A stretch of DNA of 55,000 bases, taken from positions 6,266 to 61,265 of the forward strand of contig JAHBMJ010003753.1 of assembly GCA_018398765.1 (NCBI GenBank), read 5' to 3'. The notes below the pieces were generated by a model. That model was not told the origin of the DNA, did no database searches, and saw nothing but the letters and a program-made list of their open reading frames with translations. Source of the DNA: Chromera velia. Lineage: Eukaryota > Sar > Chromeraceae. Below are positions 46,754 through 55,000 of this stretch, in pieces. Position 1 is the stretch's first letter, and each line of letters begins with the position of its first letter. Position numbers and translations under genes: made by a program.

Positions 46754-47392
46754 AAAACGATCTAGGACCTTCCTTCTTCCGTCTCCTCCCGGGTAGCCTG
46801 GTGCACTGCCATCTTTTCTTTAAGTATCTTCTAGACTCCTTGGCTCCCGTGGTAACCTCTCTCCACTTATGCCCTCCGTGGCCTGATTTTCTCTTTTCAC
46901 ACTGTCGGTCCTTTGGGCGCTTCTAAGTGGATATCCTCCACTTTACGCTTGCTTCTCATCAAGTTCGCTGCTTCTGCCCCGTGCCCTGGTCCTGTCCTCT
47001 CCTTTCACCTCATGAACATTGTTATCAACCTCTTGCCCATGAACATTGTTATCAACCTCTTGCCCATCATCATCTTTATGACTTCATGGAACTGTTTTTT
47101 TGGAAATCGAGACGGCTCGCTTATTGCTTTGGTGGAATTCTTTCCACCTATTTTTCACCTTGCTACTTGACCTCCTTGACCTCACAGCTAGTCTAAGACC
47201 TCACAGTGCAAGGCGCCTATGTACAATGGGGGCGGTTCTCTTCCTCCGTAGTCATCTGGCACCAGGACTGTGTCTGGCGGCCGCCCTCTTGGTCTTTCTA
47301 CTCGTCATGTCTTTATCACTGATTCTGTCTTTCTCAAGGTACTATATGCTAGTCTAGACATAAGGCTAGTCTAGATATAAGAAAATATATAG

Positions 47393-47520
47393 TAAGGCTG
47401 AGAAAAGGTGTATAAGGTGCTGGTGCTGGTGCAAAAATAAGTTTACACCTTAAATCAGGTGCAAAACAGGTGTAAAATAAGGTGCACCGTTTACCTTATA
47501 AAAACTAGGTTTCTAGGGCT
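47393..47520. repeat. Word-type foldback element (word AAGGTGCA/GGTGTA)
   Basis: Starts TAAGGCTGAGAAAAGGTGTA, carries GGTGCTGGTGC, AGGTGCAAAACAGGTG and the inverse TACACC / GCACC words, and ends GTTTCTAGGGCTG. Just to its left, 47336-47392 (CTAGTCTAGACATAAGG type) recurs in inverted orientation at 52224-52278. Confidence 0.7.
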
Positions 47521-48181
47521 GATTTCTAGTGTTTCTAGCGGCCAAAAGGTACCTCATTCAAGGCCTAAGAGCTTTTTATAATATAAATTAGCTACACAAA
47601 CTTTTATTATGTAAAACAGCCTAAAATCTGAGTAAAAAGGCAACGATAGGTAAAAAAAAGTTTTTTACTCCAATTAAAGAACATGTCTCCAATTGTCTCA
47701 TGACTTCATCTCTTTATGGGCCAGTTTAAGTAACGTTTTTGACCTGCCCAATGTAACACAGTTTTTTTTATATGGATTTACAGTATTTGAATATGTTTGG
47801 CGCCGTTTGCGTGCTGCACCGTAGTCCAGTTCTGTCCCTATGGTCTATAAAACCTTCAAACTGCATGCATACCCCTTTGGAGCAAACTTATGAAGAAAGC
47901 AACGACAAATGCTATGGTTTCATGAGAAAGAAAAAGAAGAAAGAATGAAATAAAAGAAATTTTTGATCTTGATTTACATTTCTTCTCTGAGCAAGGGCAT
48001 GTACATGCAAGCGAGGGTCTGATCTCAAAGGGTCAGAGCCCAACCCCATCATAACCTGGCTATCCTCTTCATTTACCCCCCCACCCCACCCCGAACCGAC
48101 AACAGAGGACGAAGAACAGGAAAAAAAGGAAGAAAAAGGAGAAAAAGAAGAGGGGAGAGCAAACCTCTCATGGACTTTCTC

Positions 48182-48758
48182 TCACTCAAAGTCCCACTTG
48201 AAAACCAACTTCAGTATGTCATCTTTCTTCCCCGAAATTCCTCGGGTCTGATGCGGGCGGATGGAAGGGAGACTTTGGCTTTGTCTTTTAGTTTTGCGGT
48301 GGCTTTCGCCGGCTTTTGCTTTGCTGGTTTCTTTTTTATTAACAGGGGGCTGTCCTGTTTCTTTGTCAATCCCCAGACTCTCCAACTCCCTCCACACCAA
48401 CCTAATGTACTGCCCACCCTGATAGCTAGGAAAAGAAGCTGTCCACCAGAGCGCGTCCCATCATCCCGATCCAGGGATAATCGCCACCCGTGTAGAAACG
48501 AATCAAATCGTTCCGCTCGGGAAGCTTGTAGCTTTGCAGGCCCTCTCCAGCCCGAGCAGTAAAAAATGATTCACCGCAGTGACCGGTACGCAGGACTGAT
48601 ATAACTAACAGCACGCGAACAAAGGTGTAAACGCCTCTAGGAAAGCTGTACTTCACTCCACAGATGGACTTCAAACCCTCTGGAAGTACCAAATGCAACA
48701 ACAAGCCGTGGTATGACAGAAAGTCAGATAGTACAGATACAGATCTGTATATAAGCAT
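48182..48758 (-). pseudogene. Captured gene fragment with a frameshift
   Basis: Minus-strand frame 48429-48758 ends in LIRFYTGGDYPWIGMMGRAL then VDSFFS and a stop at 48426. One base off, translation continues as GGQYIRLVWRELESLGID and a Lys/Ala-rich tail to the stop at 48182. The join reads smoothly if a single extra base lies near 48426, so this looks like the C-terminal part of a cellular protein with one frameshift. Family not recognised. It sits inside the LTR element, antisense to it. Confidence 0.45.
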
Positions 48759-49544
48759 ACAAACTTGATGTCAAGCCATCAGAAGACGGAAGTGGCGAAT
48801 CAACCGTCGGAATGGTTCCACTCTCTAATGCAAAGCACCAAACTGAATGATCAAGCCAATTCCACTCTCACTAACTAAGATAGATCGAGCCCACCAATCG
48901 AAAAGAGCATACGACACCAGGTTTCAAAAGTCCTTACCTGCAACTGAGAGGAAGAGAGTCAACGTACCTTCGTGTATGCATGTTCCCATACATATGTGTG
49001 CCGTTTCTGCTTCTCTTCTTCATGTTAAAAAGAATCTCCGTACAGCACTGCATTGGCCTAGTGCATTAGCATTCATCTTTAGATTGCTACTAAAAGTGGG
49101 CGAAGCTGTTTTCCTCTCAGCAAACCGTTTGGTATTGTGCATGCAAACAAACTCAGTCTACTGACTCAGCTTCTTGACTTAAACCTGTTGTTCTGATCTT
49201 TTTGCTTTTTTATGCTTCTCGTTGCTATGCATGTACAGTCGTTTATGTTATATAGAGTAGCCAATAAAACAGTTCTCATGCTGCAAAGAGAAGAAGTCAA
49301 CATATATAGATTTGATTTGATGTAGAAAGCAGCTTTAGAATCTGAGAGCGCGTATGCATACTTGCACATTCAATGACCGGCCCTGTATTTAGCCGATTTT
49401 TATTTTAAAATCGGCTAATAGGCCTTGTTCCGTGTGCACCGCGGCCCGGCAATACGCTTGCATGCATGGGCCGCAGGGAGCCGTGGGGGCGGGGCCACGG
49501 CGCGTTAAATGGCCATGACGCTGACAGTTTTCACCCAATTCCAT

Positions 49545-49652
49545 TCAATCAGGTGCAAAACAGATGTATCAGGTGCATCTGGTGCAAAACAGGTGCATCT
49601 GGTGCAGCTTTTTGGTTTGCACCTTTTCTGAGGTACACCTTTTCCAAGCCCT
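49545..49652. repeat. Word-type foldback element (word CAGGTGCA)
   Basis: CAGGTGCATCTGGTGCA repeats, a turn (GCTTTTTGGTTTGC), then GCACC / TACACC inverse words, ending TTTTCCAAGCCCTAA. On the other strand it starts TTAGGGCTTGGAAAAGGTG, as other word elements do. It abuts the left end of the foldback element. Confidence 0.75.
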
Positions 49653-49928
49653 AATATATAGAACTAAAAGAAAGTGATTGATAAAAGAAAAAACTTAATT
49701 CTAAAATAATAGAAAAAGTATAAGAAAGTATTGTCAAAAGTATTAGAAAATAAAATAAAAGAAGTATAAAAAAGTATCGAAAAATAATAGAAAATAATAG
49801 AAAAGCTGCAAAGAAGTTAATGTTTTATTTAGAGAAAGGGACGAAGACCAAACGATTGAAAATAAAGGTAAAAAGAAGTAAAAAGATAAGAAAAGACAAG
49901 AACCAGGCAAACATAATACTTTAGATAG

Positions 49929-50018
49929 GACCCAGCCTCTATGGCCTAGTGGTTTAACTGTGGTTAGGACGAGAGGCTCGGACTGGGAGGTTCCGAGTTC
50001 GAGTTCCACCACCGGCAG
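49929..50018 (+). other. tRNA-like Pol III box unit, left arm
   Basis: TGGCCTAGTGG matches the tRNA A box (TRGCNNAGTGG) and GAGTTCGAGTTCC the B box (GGTTCGANTCC), about 45 bp apart. T-arm pairing is poor and no complete cloverleaf forms, so this is a tRNA-derived SINE-like head rather than a functional tRNA gene. It has an 11-bp insertion relative to the right-arm copy. Confidence 0.6.
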
Positions 50019-50034
50019 AATTCCAAAATACATG

Positions 50035-50345
50035 TATCCGAATAAAGCGTGGTCTAAAATCGATAGAACCGAATAAGACCCAGTCAGAAATTGAGACATC
50101 AAATAGCGCACGGTCAGAAATTGAGGCATCAAATAGTGCGCGGTCTGAATTCGAATAACCGTCAGGCCGAAAACTAAATAAGTGCGCGGTCTGAAACCGA
50201 AGTACCCGAATACCACGCAGTCCATGCTTAGAATAGCCGATTTTGCCTGGTCGAATTCCGTGCAGTTTAAATTCGAATTGCGATTATTCAGCTCTGAGGT
50301 CGAATAATCGCCTGGTCTGAATGGCCTGTCGCATGTGTAAAATTG
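50035..50345. repeat. Degenerate 33-38-bp tandem repeats in the left arm
   Basis: Units such as AATAGTGCGCGGTCTGAATT and CAAATAGCGCACGGTCAGAA follow the tRNA-like unit; the mirrored series is at about 51570-51855. Confidence 0.7.
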
Positions 50346-51879
50346 GATCATGCAAGAAAGATCAAAATCTAGATTTTCTCGAGAGGACCCCCGAGGTCGT
50401 TGGTCACCTCGGGAGGTCCGACACCCTCAGAATTGCCTCTTTGAAACCAACCTCCAAACTTGAGCAAAATTGAGACGATCTGCACTCAGTATTAACTTAA
50501 AATCGATTGAAAAGTGATCGATTATAGCACTATACATTGAACCTTCTTGAACCAAACCTCTAACTCTTTAGACCCTTAGAGTATCTTGAAGCCTCATTAG
50601 AGTCTGACTAGCACTATTTCCCTTTGTTTATTCTAAGGGCTTCCAGTAGCTCTTAACATCAGTAATCTTGAGGAGCTAAAGGGTCTGAATGAGAGAGATA
50701 GACATACAGAAAGCGAGATTAGTCAGAGGTAGGGAAACACATGAGCCCATGACAGGATTGTAGCCCTGTCAACAGAGCCTCCAGATACGGGAAGTCACGG
50801 AAGAAACCCATGCATGCATGCCAATCTCACCTGTCATACGTATATAAAGGTCTGCGTGACAAGGGTGACCACTCATAAAAAGAGAAGAGTGAAAATGAAA
50901 AAGACAGAGGCTTCAGACATGTCATTAGCTACGAGGGATCATGTCTGCATCGACTGCATGCAGAGTGAGGGAATGGATAAGCAATGGCAGTGAAGGTCGG
51001 AAAGTAGGAGAGGTGAGGAGACCAATGGATGATCATCAAACGATCGATGATTGCAATGCGAAATTATCAAAGGAAAAAAAAAGGTAAGACAACAAACAGA
51101 CGCTGTGTACTCTCTTCGTCTCCCCCTGCCTTTATCAGTACAGACGCCTGGATGAATAAGTTCAAAATAAGAAGAAACGGCCAACTTTGAAGAGACAGAC
51201 GTAGATATGCAGACTGTCGATCTCTTTTGTTAAAAGCTACTGCAAGCCCTTAGAATAGACAAAAGGAAGTGGCGCTAGTCAGACTCTAATGAGGCTTCAA
51301 GATACTCTAAGGGTCTAAAGAGTCAGAGGTTTGGTTCAAGAAAGTTCAATATATGGTGCTATAATCGATCACTTTTCAATCGATTTTAAGTTAATATTGA
51401 GTGCAGATCGTCTCAATTTTGCTCAAGTTTGGAGGTTGGTTTCAGAGAGGCAATTCTGAGGGTGTCGGACCTCCCGAGGTGACCAACGACCTCGGGGGTC
51501 CTCTCAGGAAAATCCAGATTTTAATTTTTCTTGCGTGATCCGATTTTGCATATGCGACAAGCCATTCAGACCGGGCGATTATTTGACTTCAGAGCTAAAT
51601 AATCGCCGCACTCAAATTTGAATTCAAACTGCACGGAATTCGACTAGGCAAAATCGGCTATTCTAAGTATGGACCGCATGGTATTCGGGTACTTCAGTTT
51701 CAGACCGCGTACTTATTCGGTTTTCGGCCTGACGGTTATTCGAATTCAGACCGCGCACTATTTAATGCCTCAATTTCTGACCGTGCGCTATTTGATGTCT
51801 CAATTTCTGACCGGGTCTTATTCGGTTCTATCGATTTTAGACCGTGCTTTATTCGGATGCATGTATTTTGGAATTCTGC

Positions 51880-51956
51880 CGGTGGTGGGACTCGAACTCG
51901 GGACCTCCCGGTCCGAGCCTCTCATCCTAACTACTAGGCCATGGAGGCTGGGTCCT
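51880..51956 (-). other. tRNA-like Pol III box unit, right arm
   Basis: The reverse complement gives TGGCCTAGTAGTTAGGA (A box) and GAGTTCGAGTCCC (B box), with a strong hairpin CTCGGGACC/GGTCCGAG between. It lies opposite the left-arm unit. Confidence 0.6.
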
Positions 51957-52277
51957 ATCTAAAGTATCGTGTTTACCTGGTTCTTGTCTTTTCTTATCTT
52001 TTTACTTCTTTTTACCTTTATTTTCAATCGTTTGGTCTTCATCCCTTTCTCTAAATAAAACATTAACTTCTTTGCAGCTTTTCTATTATTTTCTATCATT
52101 TTTTGATACTTTTTCATACTTCTTTTATTTTATTTTCTAATACTTTTAACAATACTTTCTTATAGTTTTTCTATCATTTTGGAATTAATTTTTTTCTCTT
52201 ATCAATCACTTTCTTTTAGTTCTATATATTTTCTTATGTCTAGACTAGCCTTATATCTAGACTAGCACATAGTACTG

Positions 52278-52307
52278 AAAAGAAAAGAAACGAAAAGAAA
52301 AGGGAAG
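52278..52307 (+). other. Polypurine tract
   Basis: A nearly pure A/G run (GAAAAGAAAAGGGAAG at its end, one C inside) directly before the 3' LTR, the usual place for plus-strand priming. Confidence 0.75.
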
Positions 52308-52310
52308 TTG

Positions 52311-52616
52311 TGTTGTATTTTGCCTTCCAGGGCCGACGCACAGGCTGCATTCCCACCTCACCGCACCTTGCCAGGCCTGGAGCTTTCCGGGGCCACGCGA
52401 TCGACTTGCCCGTCCAACCACAATTATTTTATCCCACAAATGCTTACCCAATAAGAGTTCGATCAATCAGAATGACATCATGCTTCTAGTTTTCGTCCTT
52501 TCATTCTATCTGACAGTCCTTGGACTCTGCGTATGGCCTATACAGCTTCATATTCTTATGTCACGCTAGTCACCTTTCTAGCTGTACCATTGTTAGCATC
52601 CTCATTGGACATAACA
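52311..52616 (+). repeat. 3' LTR
   Basis: 306 bp, TGTTGTATTTTGCC ... GGACATAACA, followed by CCTAG. It pairs with 46435-46740. Confidence 0.9.
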
Positions 52617-52621
52617 CCTAG

Positions 52622-53010
52622 AAAGCCCTAGAGATAAGAAAATCACTAAAAACTAGACTAAAAGCTAAATTAAGACTCTCAAAATTAATATGAGCTATTG
52701 TCAAAGCTAAGAGCTTACATAAATTAAAAGCTTACAATTTAATACATTACTCCCTCTTTTTGCAGGCCACACTTTCTTTGTATAGCCAACAGTGTATACT
52801 AATTAATGTGGCCTTCTTGATATTATGATCTGTGAGATTGTTTGACATCGTTGATTGGTTTGATAAGGGGGGACCCAAGAAGGGCCCAACGCAAGAAAGA
52901 AGCGTAAAAACTGCAACAGAACAAAAAATGTTTTTATGATCATTTTTTTTTTTACACAAAAAAATGTGAAGACTTATTTGAGAGACTGGATGACGGATTG
53001 ACCTCGAAGA
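52622..53010. other. AT-rich spacer, no gene seen
   Basis: A/T-rich sequence with poly-T (52945-52955) and short CTAGA motifs. No coding content supported. Confidence 0.5.
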
Positions 53011-53014
53011 TTTG

Positions 53015-53180
53015 AGATTAAAGCTAGGGTTAAAGGATCAGATTTGAAGCTAGTAGATTTGACAGGATTTGATAAGCCTTATAATGCTAAAGTTTCTCAG
53101 GCCTAAGATTTGATTTGAGGTTAAGCCCTACTTCAAATCATTGACAAATCAAATCAAGTCAAATCAAATCTGGTCACTAA
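53015..53180. repeat. Word-type foldback element (word AGATTTGA/TCAAATC)
   Basis: Starts AAAGCTAGGGTTAAAGG, then AGATTTGAAG, AGATTTGACAGGATTTGA, AGATTTGATTTGAGG, TTAAGCCCTAC, then inverse words AAATCAAATCAAGTC. The end (AAATCTGGTCACTAAG), read in reverse, resembles the start of the hairpin at 46280-46310. Confidence 0.65.
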
Positions 53181-53537
53181 GAATAGCGCACTGCAATCTG
53201 TTTTTATATCCCCGGAGGGCGGAACATGGTTTGAAGGTGTTTTGCACGGAGCTTTCTGTTTGGAGGGCACTTACTTCACGCGACCTCTTTTTGTAGAAAC
53301 GAGGAAAGTGGCGAAAAACTGTCGTCATTTTTTTTTGCCACAATTTTTTCGTGCATGCATATCATACATGGCCCGGCCTGGCTCCGCAGGGGGCGGAGCA
53401 GTAATTCACTCATGCCCTCTGGAGATGCAAGCAGAACGAGCGGCTCTATAGCTGAGTACTAGCTGTAAAATATAATCCTCGATACGTTGTTGTAGAATAG
53501 TGAATGGAAACGGTATGACAAGGGGAGAAACGTTTCT

Positions 53538-53787
53538 AAAATATTTGACCTTTCCACCCAGTACCACTGGATATGTTCATAAATTGAAATACTTACAGAC
53601 TCACTTGCAGCCTTCCTCAACACGATGGTTGGAGGAAGCTGGTCAAGGTCCCCTCTAATTACAGTCTTCTGGCATCTTTTTAGTAGAGGGATCAGTGCCT
53701 CCGGAATAGCAAGCTGATTTCCTTTATCCAGATAGACCACAGAACAGCTTAAATCTCTTAAAAATAAACTGCCGGTTGTCGCTGCCG
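53538..53787 (-). repeat. Helicase-segment duplication, copy 1
   Basis: About 250 bp covering motif II to the intron donor. It aligns with 54384-54629 at roughly 80% by eye (shared GCTTAAATCTCTTAAAAAT, AGAGGGATCAGTGCCTC, TTACAGACTCACTTG). Direct orientation, 0.85 kb apart. Confidence 0.75.
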
Positions 53788-54383
53788 TGCAGTATACAAG
53801 ACGCTGAACTTCCTTTGCTTCCTCCACTTTCTTCTCTAAAGACACCGTTTTAACCTCTGCACTAATCTTTTTTGGCACTTCAATTTTCAAAATATACTCT
53901 GACAACCCCGTGCCTACGAACTTCTGCGTGAGTTTATTCACAGCCTGATTGGATCACGTACTCACGAGAACAGTCTTTCTAAAATTACACACGCTGTCCA
54001 GAAAATCAATGGCTACCGCCAAGGTCTCTGTCTTACCTGTACCAGGTGGGCCATGCACAAGAGAAACTGGGTTCAAAACAAAAGAAAAAACTGTTACAGT
54101 GTGTGTTACTGCTTTCAACTGATCAAAATTGAGTGATTTCTTCTCAAACTAGGCAACAATATTGGAAGCAGCTTCCGTCTTGTTGTATCTACTTCGTATG
54201 AGCCTATCAATGAATCTGTAATCGTGCTTCAAAGTCTCTCTTTTATTCGAATTGCAAAACGTCAAGAAGTCATACACGATGCTCAAAAGGTCTGGGTCGA
54301 CGTTGACAACAGGATCAGAGGAGAAAGGATTTGGGGCGTTTGAAGATAAAGGAACAAGATCACTTCCTATTCCCTTTGTCACC

Positions 54384-54629
54384 CTGAAACATTCGACCCT
54401 CCCACCCAGCACCACCAGATATGTTTATATTAAATTGAGATGCTTACAGACTCACTTGTAGCCTTCTTCAACAAGACGGTTGGAAGAAGCTGCATAATCA
54501 GAGTCCCCTCCAATCACACTCTTCCGGCATCTTTTCACTAGAGGGATCAGTGCCTCTAGAATGGTAAGCTGAGTTCTTTCATCCAGATAGACCACAGGAC
54601 AGCTTAAATCTCTTAAAAATGAGCTGCAG
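54384..54629 (-). repeat. Helicase-segment duplication, copy 2
   Basis: Partner of 53538-53787. This copy directly follows the ankyrin part and keeps YLDERTQLTILEALIPL but has a disrupted motif III (GGDSDYAASSN). Confidence 0.75.
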
Positions 54630-55000
54630 CATGCAATGAAAAGGCATTTCTGCTCCTTTGTCCACACCCCTAGAGGCCAAAAACGCTTGCCCCACGATGT
54701 GACCACAACCCCGTTCAAGTCTGCCCTCACATCTAACAACACTTCTGCAATCGCATAGCAACCCCACGCACGTCGCAGATACGCAATCAGAGAAACAGAG
54801 AGAGTAACCCTTTTTCCAGGGCTTGTTGCCCTCGTCTGACCCACTGCAACTCTTCTTTTGAGAAGAAACTCAACAACCTCCCTCAGGCCATAAGCACAAG
54901 CCAGGGAGAGAAAATTATGAGGAAAGTCTCTATCCTCAACTTGCATCTCAAAATCCGCCCCTCCATCTGCTAGTCTAAGAATCTTCAGCATTAAATTTTC

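Larger units (their letters stand above)
49653..52230. mobile_element. Nested foldback element, about 1-kb inverted arms
   Basis: 49653-50656 and 51233-52230 are reverse complements with modest divergence and small indels, separated by a 576-bp unique spacer. The outer ends are ATATATAGAACTAAAAGAAA in both arms. Each arm contains, from outside in: an A/T-rich zone, a tRNA-like unit, and a run of degenerate 33-38-bp repeats built on GCGCGGTCTGAA-TCGAATA. No transposase frame. The mirrored long frames at 49743-50351 and 51669-51962 arise because both arms have the same sequence; I do not call them genes. Confidence 0.85.
46435..52616 (+). mobile_element. Complete non-autonomous LTR retrotransposon, 6,182 bp
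   Basis: Two direct 306-bp LTRs (46435-46740 and 52311-52616) are flanked by the 5-bp target duplication CCTAG (46430-46434 and 52617-52621 by boundary). TGGTAGCAGGGCC follows the 5' LTR at once and a polypurine tract precedes the 3' LTR. LTRs start TGTTGT and end ATAACA. I count about 27 differences between them (about 91% identity), about 24 being transitions. The 5.57-kb interior has no gag, protease, RT, RNase H or integrase frame, so movement would need proteins in trans, as in LARD-type elements. It contains a frameshifted gene fragment, a 27-bp tandem duplication (47012-47065) and a nested foldback element. Confidence 0.88.
53459..55000 (-). pseudogene. Ankyrin / UPF1-like SF1 helicase pseudogene (runs off the right edge)
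   Basis: From the right edge the minus strand reads ankyrin-like units (LSLACAYGLREVVEFLLKRR; AIAEVLLDVRADLNG), then superfamily-1 helicase sequence. Walker A is VHGPPGTGKTETLA (about 54025-54065), the motif Ia region VLVST*SNQAV (53930-53970), motif II VVYLDKGNQ (canonical DEAxQ, so the Glu is lost) and motif III GDLDQLPPT. This is the UPF1/SMUBP2-like motif order; such proteins are ATP-dependent RNA/DNA helicases. In-frame stops break it: TAG at 54146-54148 and TGA at 53954-53956. A GTAAGT donor (about 53600) is followed by a possible next exon. A second copy of the motif II-III segment lies at 54384-54629. It is non-functional as it stands, unless it is spliced unusually. Confidence 0.7.

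Noticed and set aside
49929-50018. A genuine tRNA gene
   Set aside because: A and B boxes match, but the T arm and acceptor stem do not pair and the two copies differ by an 11-bp indel in the D region.
49743-51962. Two similar proteins of about 200 and 97 residues in the foldback arms
   Set aside because: They are mirrored frames through degenerate DNA repeats, with no codon-level signal of selection.
46741-52310. Gag or pol remnants in the LTR element
   Set aside because: No RT, integrase or zinc-knuckle motif could be read in any frame by eye.

Overview
The window is nuclear DNA of an intron-rich single-celled eukaryote. No prokaryotic layout is present: genes are broken by many short introns with GTNAGT donors and CTGCAG-type acceptors, intergenic DNA is full of microsatellites, and TE-derived sequence is abundant. 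The mix of a huge WSC/REJ/polycystin-like receptor, ribonuclease-inhibitor-type LRR proteins and a CxxH..CxxC repeat protein fits a free-living alga or alveolate (a chromerid such as Chromera is my best guess). That assignment is inference from style and gene content only.

Layout. 1-1.7 kb: a 60-bp tandem repeat and the 3' part of an unrecognised plus-strand gene. 1.7-7.6 kb: no convincing gene; a GA/CT-rich stretch, then an AT-rich stretch with short hairpin 'word' elements. 7.7-12.5 kb: two minus-strand LRR genes, one single-exon and one small five-exon gene I assembled from splice sites. 13.3-16.0 kb: a four-exon plus-strand gene of unknown function ending in an RG-rich tail. 16-19.3 kb: microsatellites, a degenerate duplication and an AT-rich island. 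19.3-39.65 kb: one minus-strand gene of about 39 exons (about 3,218 residues when spliced by hand), encoding a secreted/membrane receptor: signal peptide, WSC domain, Ca-loop region, REJ-like region, cysteine-less GPS-like motif, about five TM helices and a cytoplasmic coiled coil. It resembles a polycystin-1-type protein without the channel half. 40.6-43.6 kb: a two-exon plus-strand gene, divergent from it, encoding 32 CxxH..CxxC repeats.

44-55 kb is TE-dominated. The clearest object is a complete but coding-deficient LTR retrotransposon (46435-52616): 306-bp LTRs, CCTAG target duplication, initiator-Met-tRNA-type primer site, polypurine tract and no pol genes. It carries a frameshifted cellular gene fragment and a nested 2.6-kb foldback element with about 1-kb arms, each arm holding a tRNA-like A/B-box unit. 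At the right edge is a broken ankyrin/UPF1-like helicase pseudogene with an internal duplication.

The two most unusual signals are (i) a family of short foldback elements that share ends and architecture but are each built from a different 5-8-nt word, and (ii) microsatellites that start exactly at splice donors and acceptors and have the splice consensus as their repeat unit.
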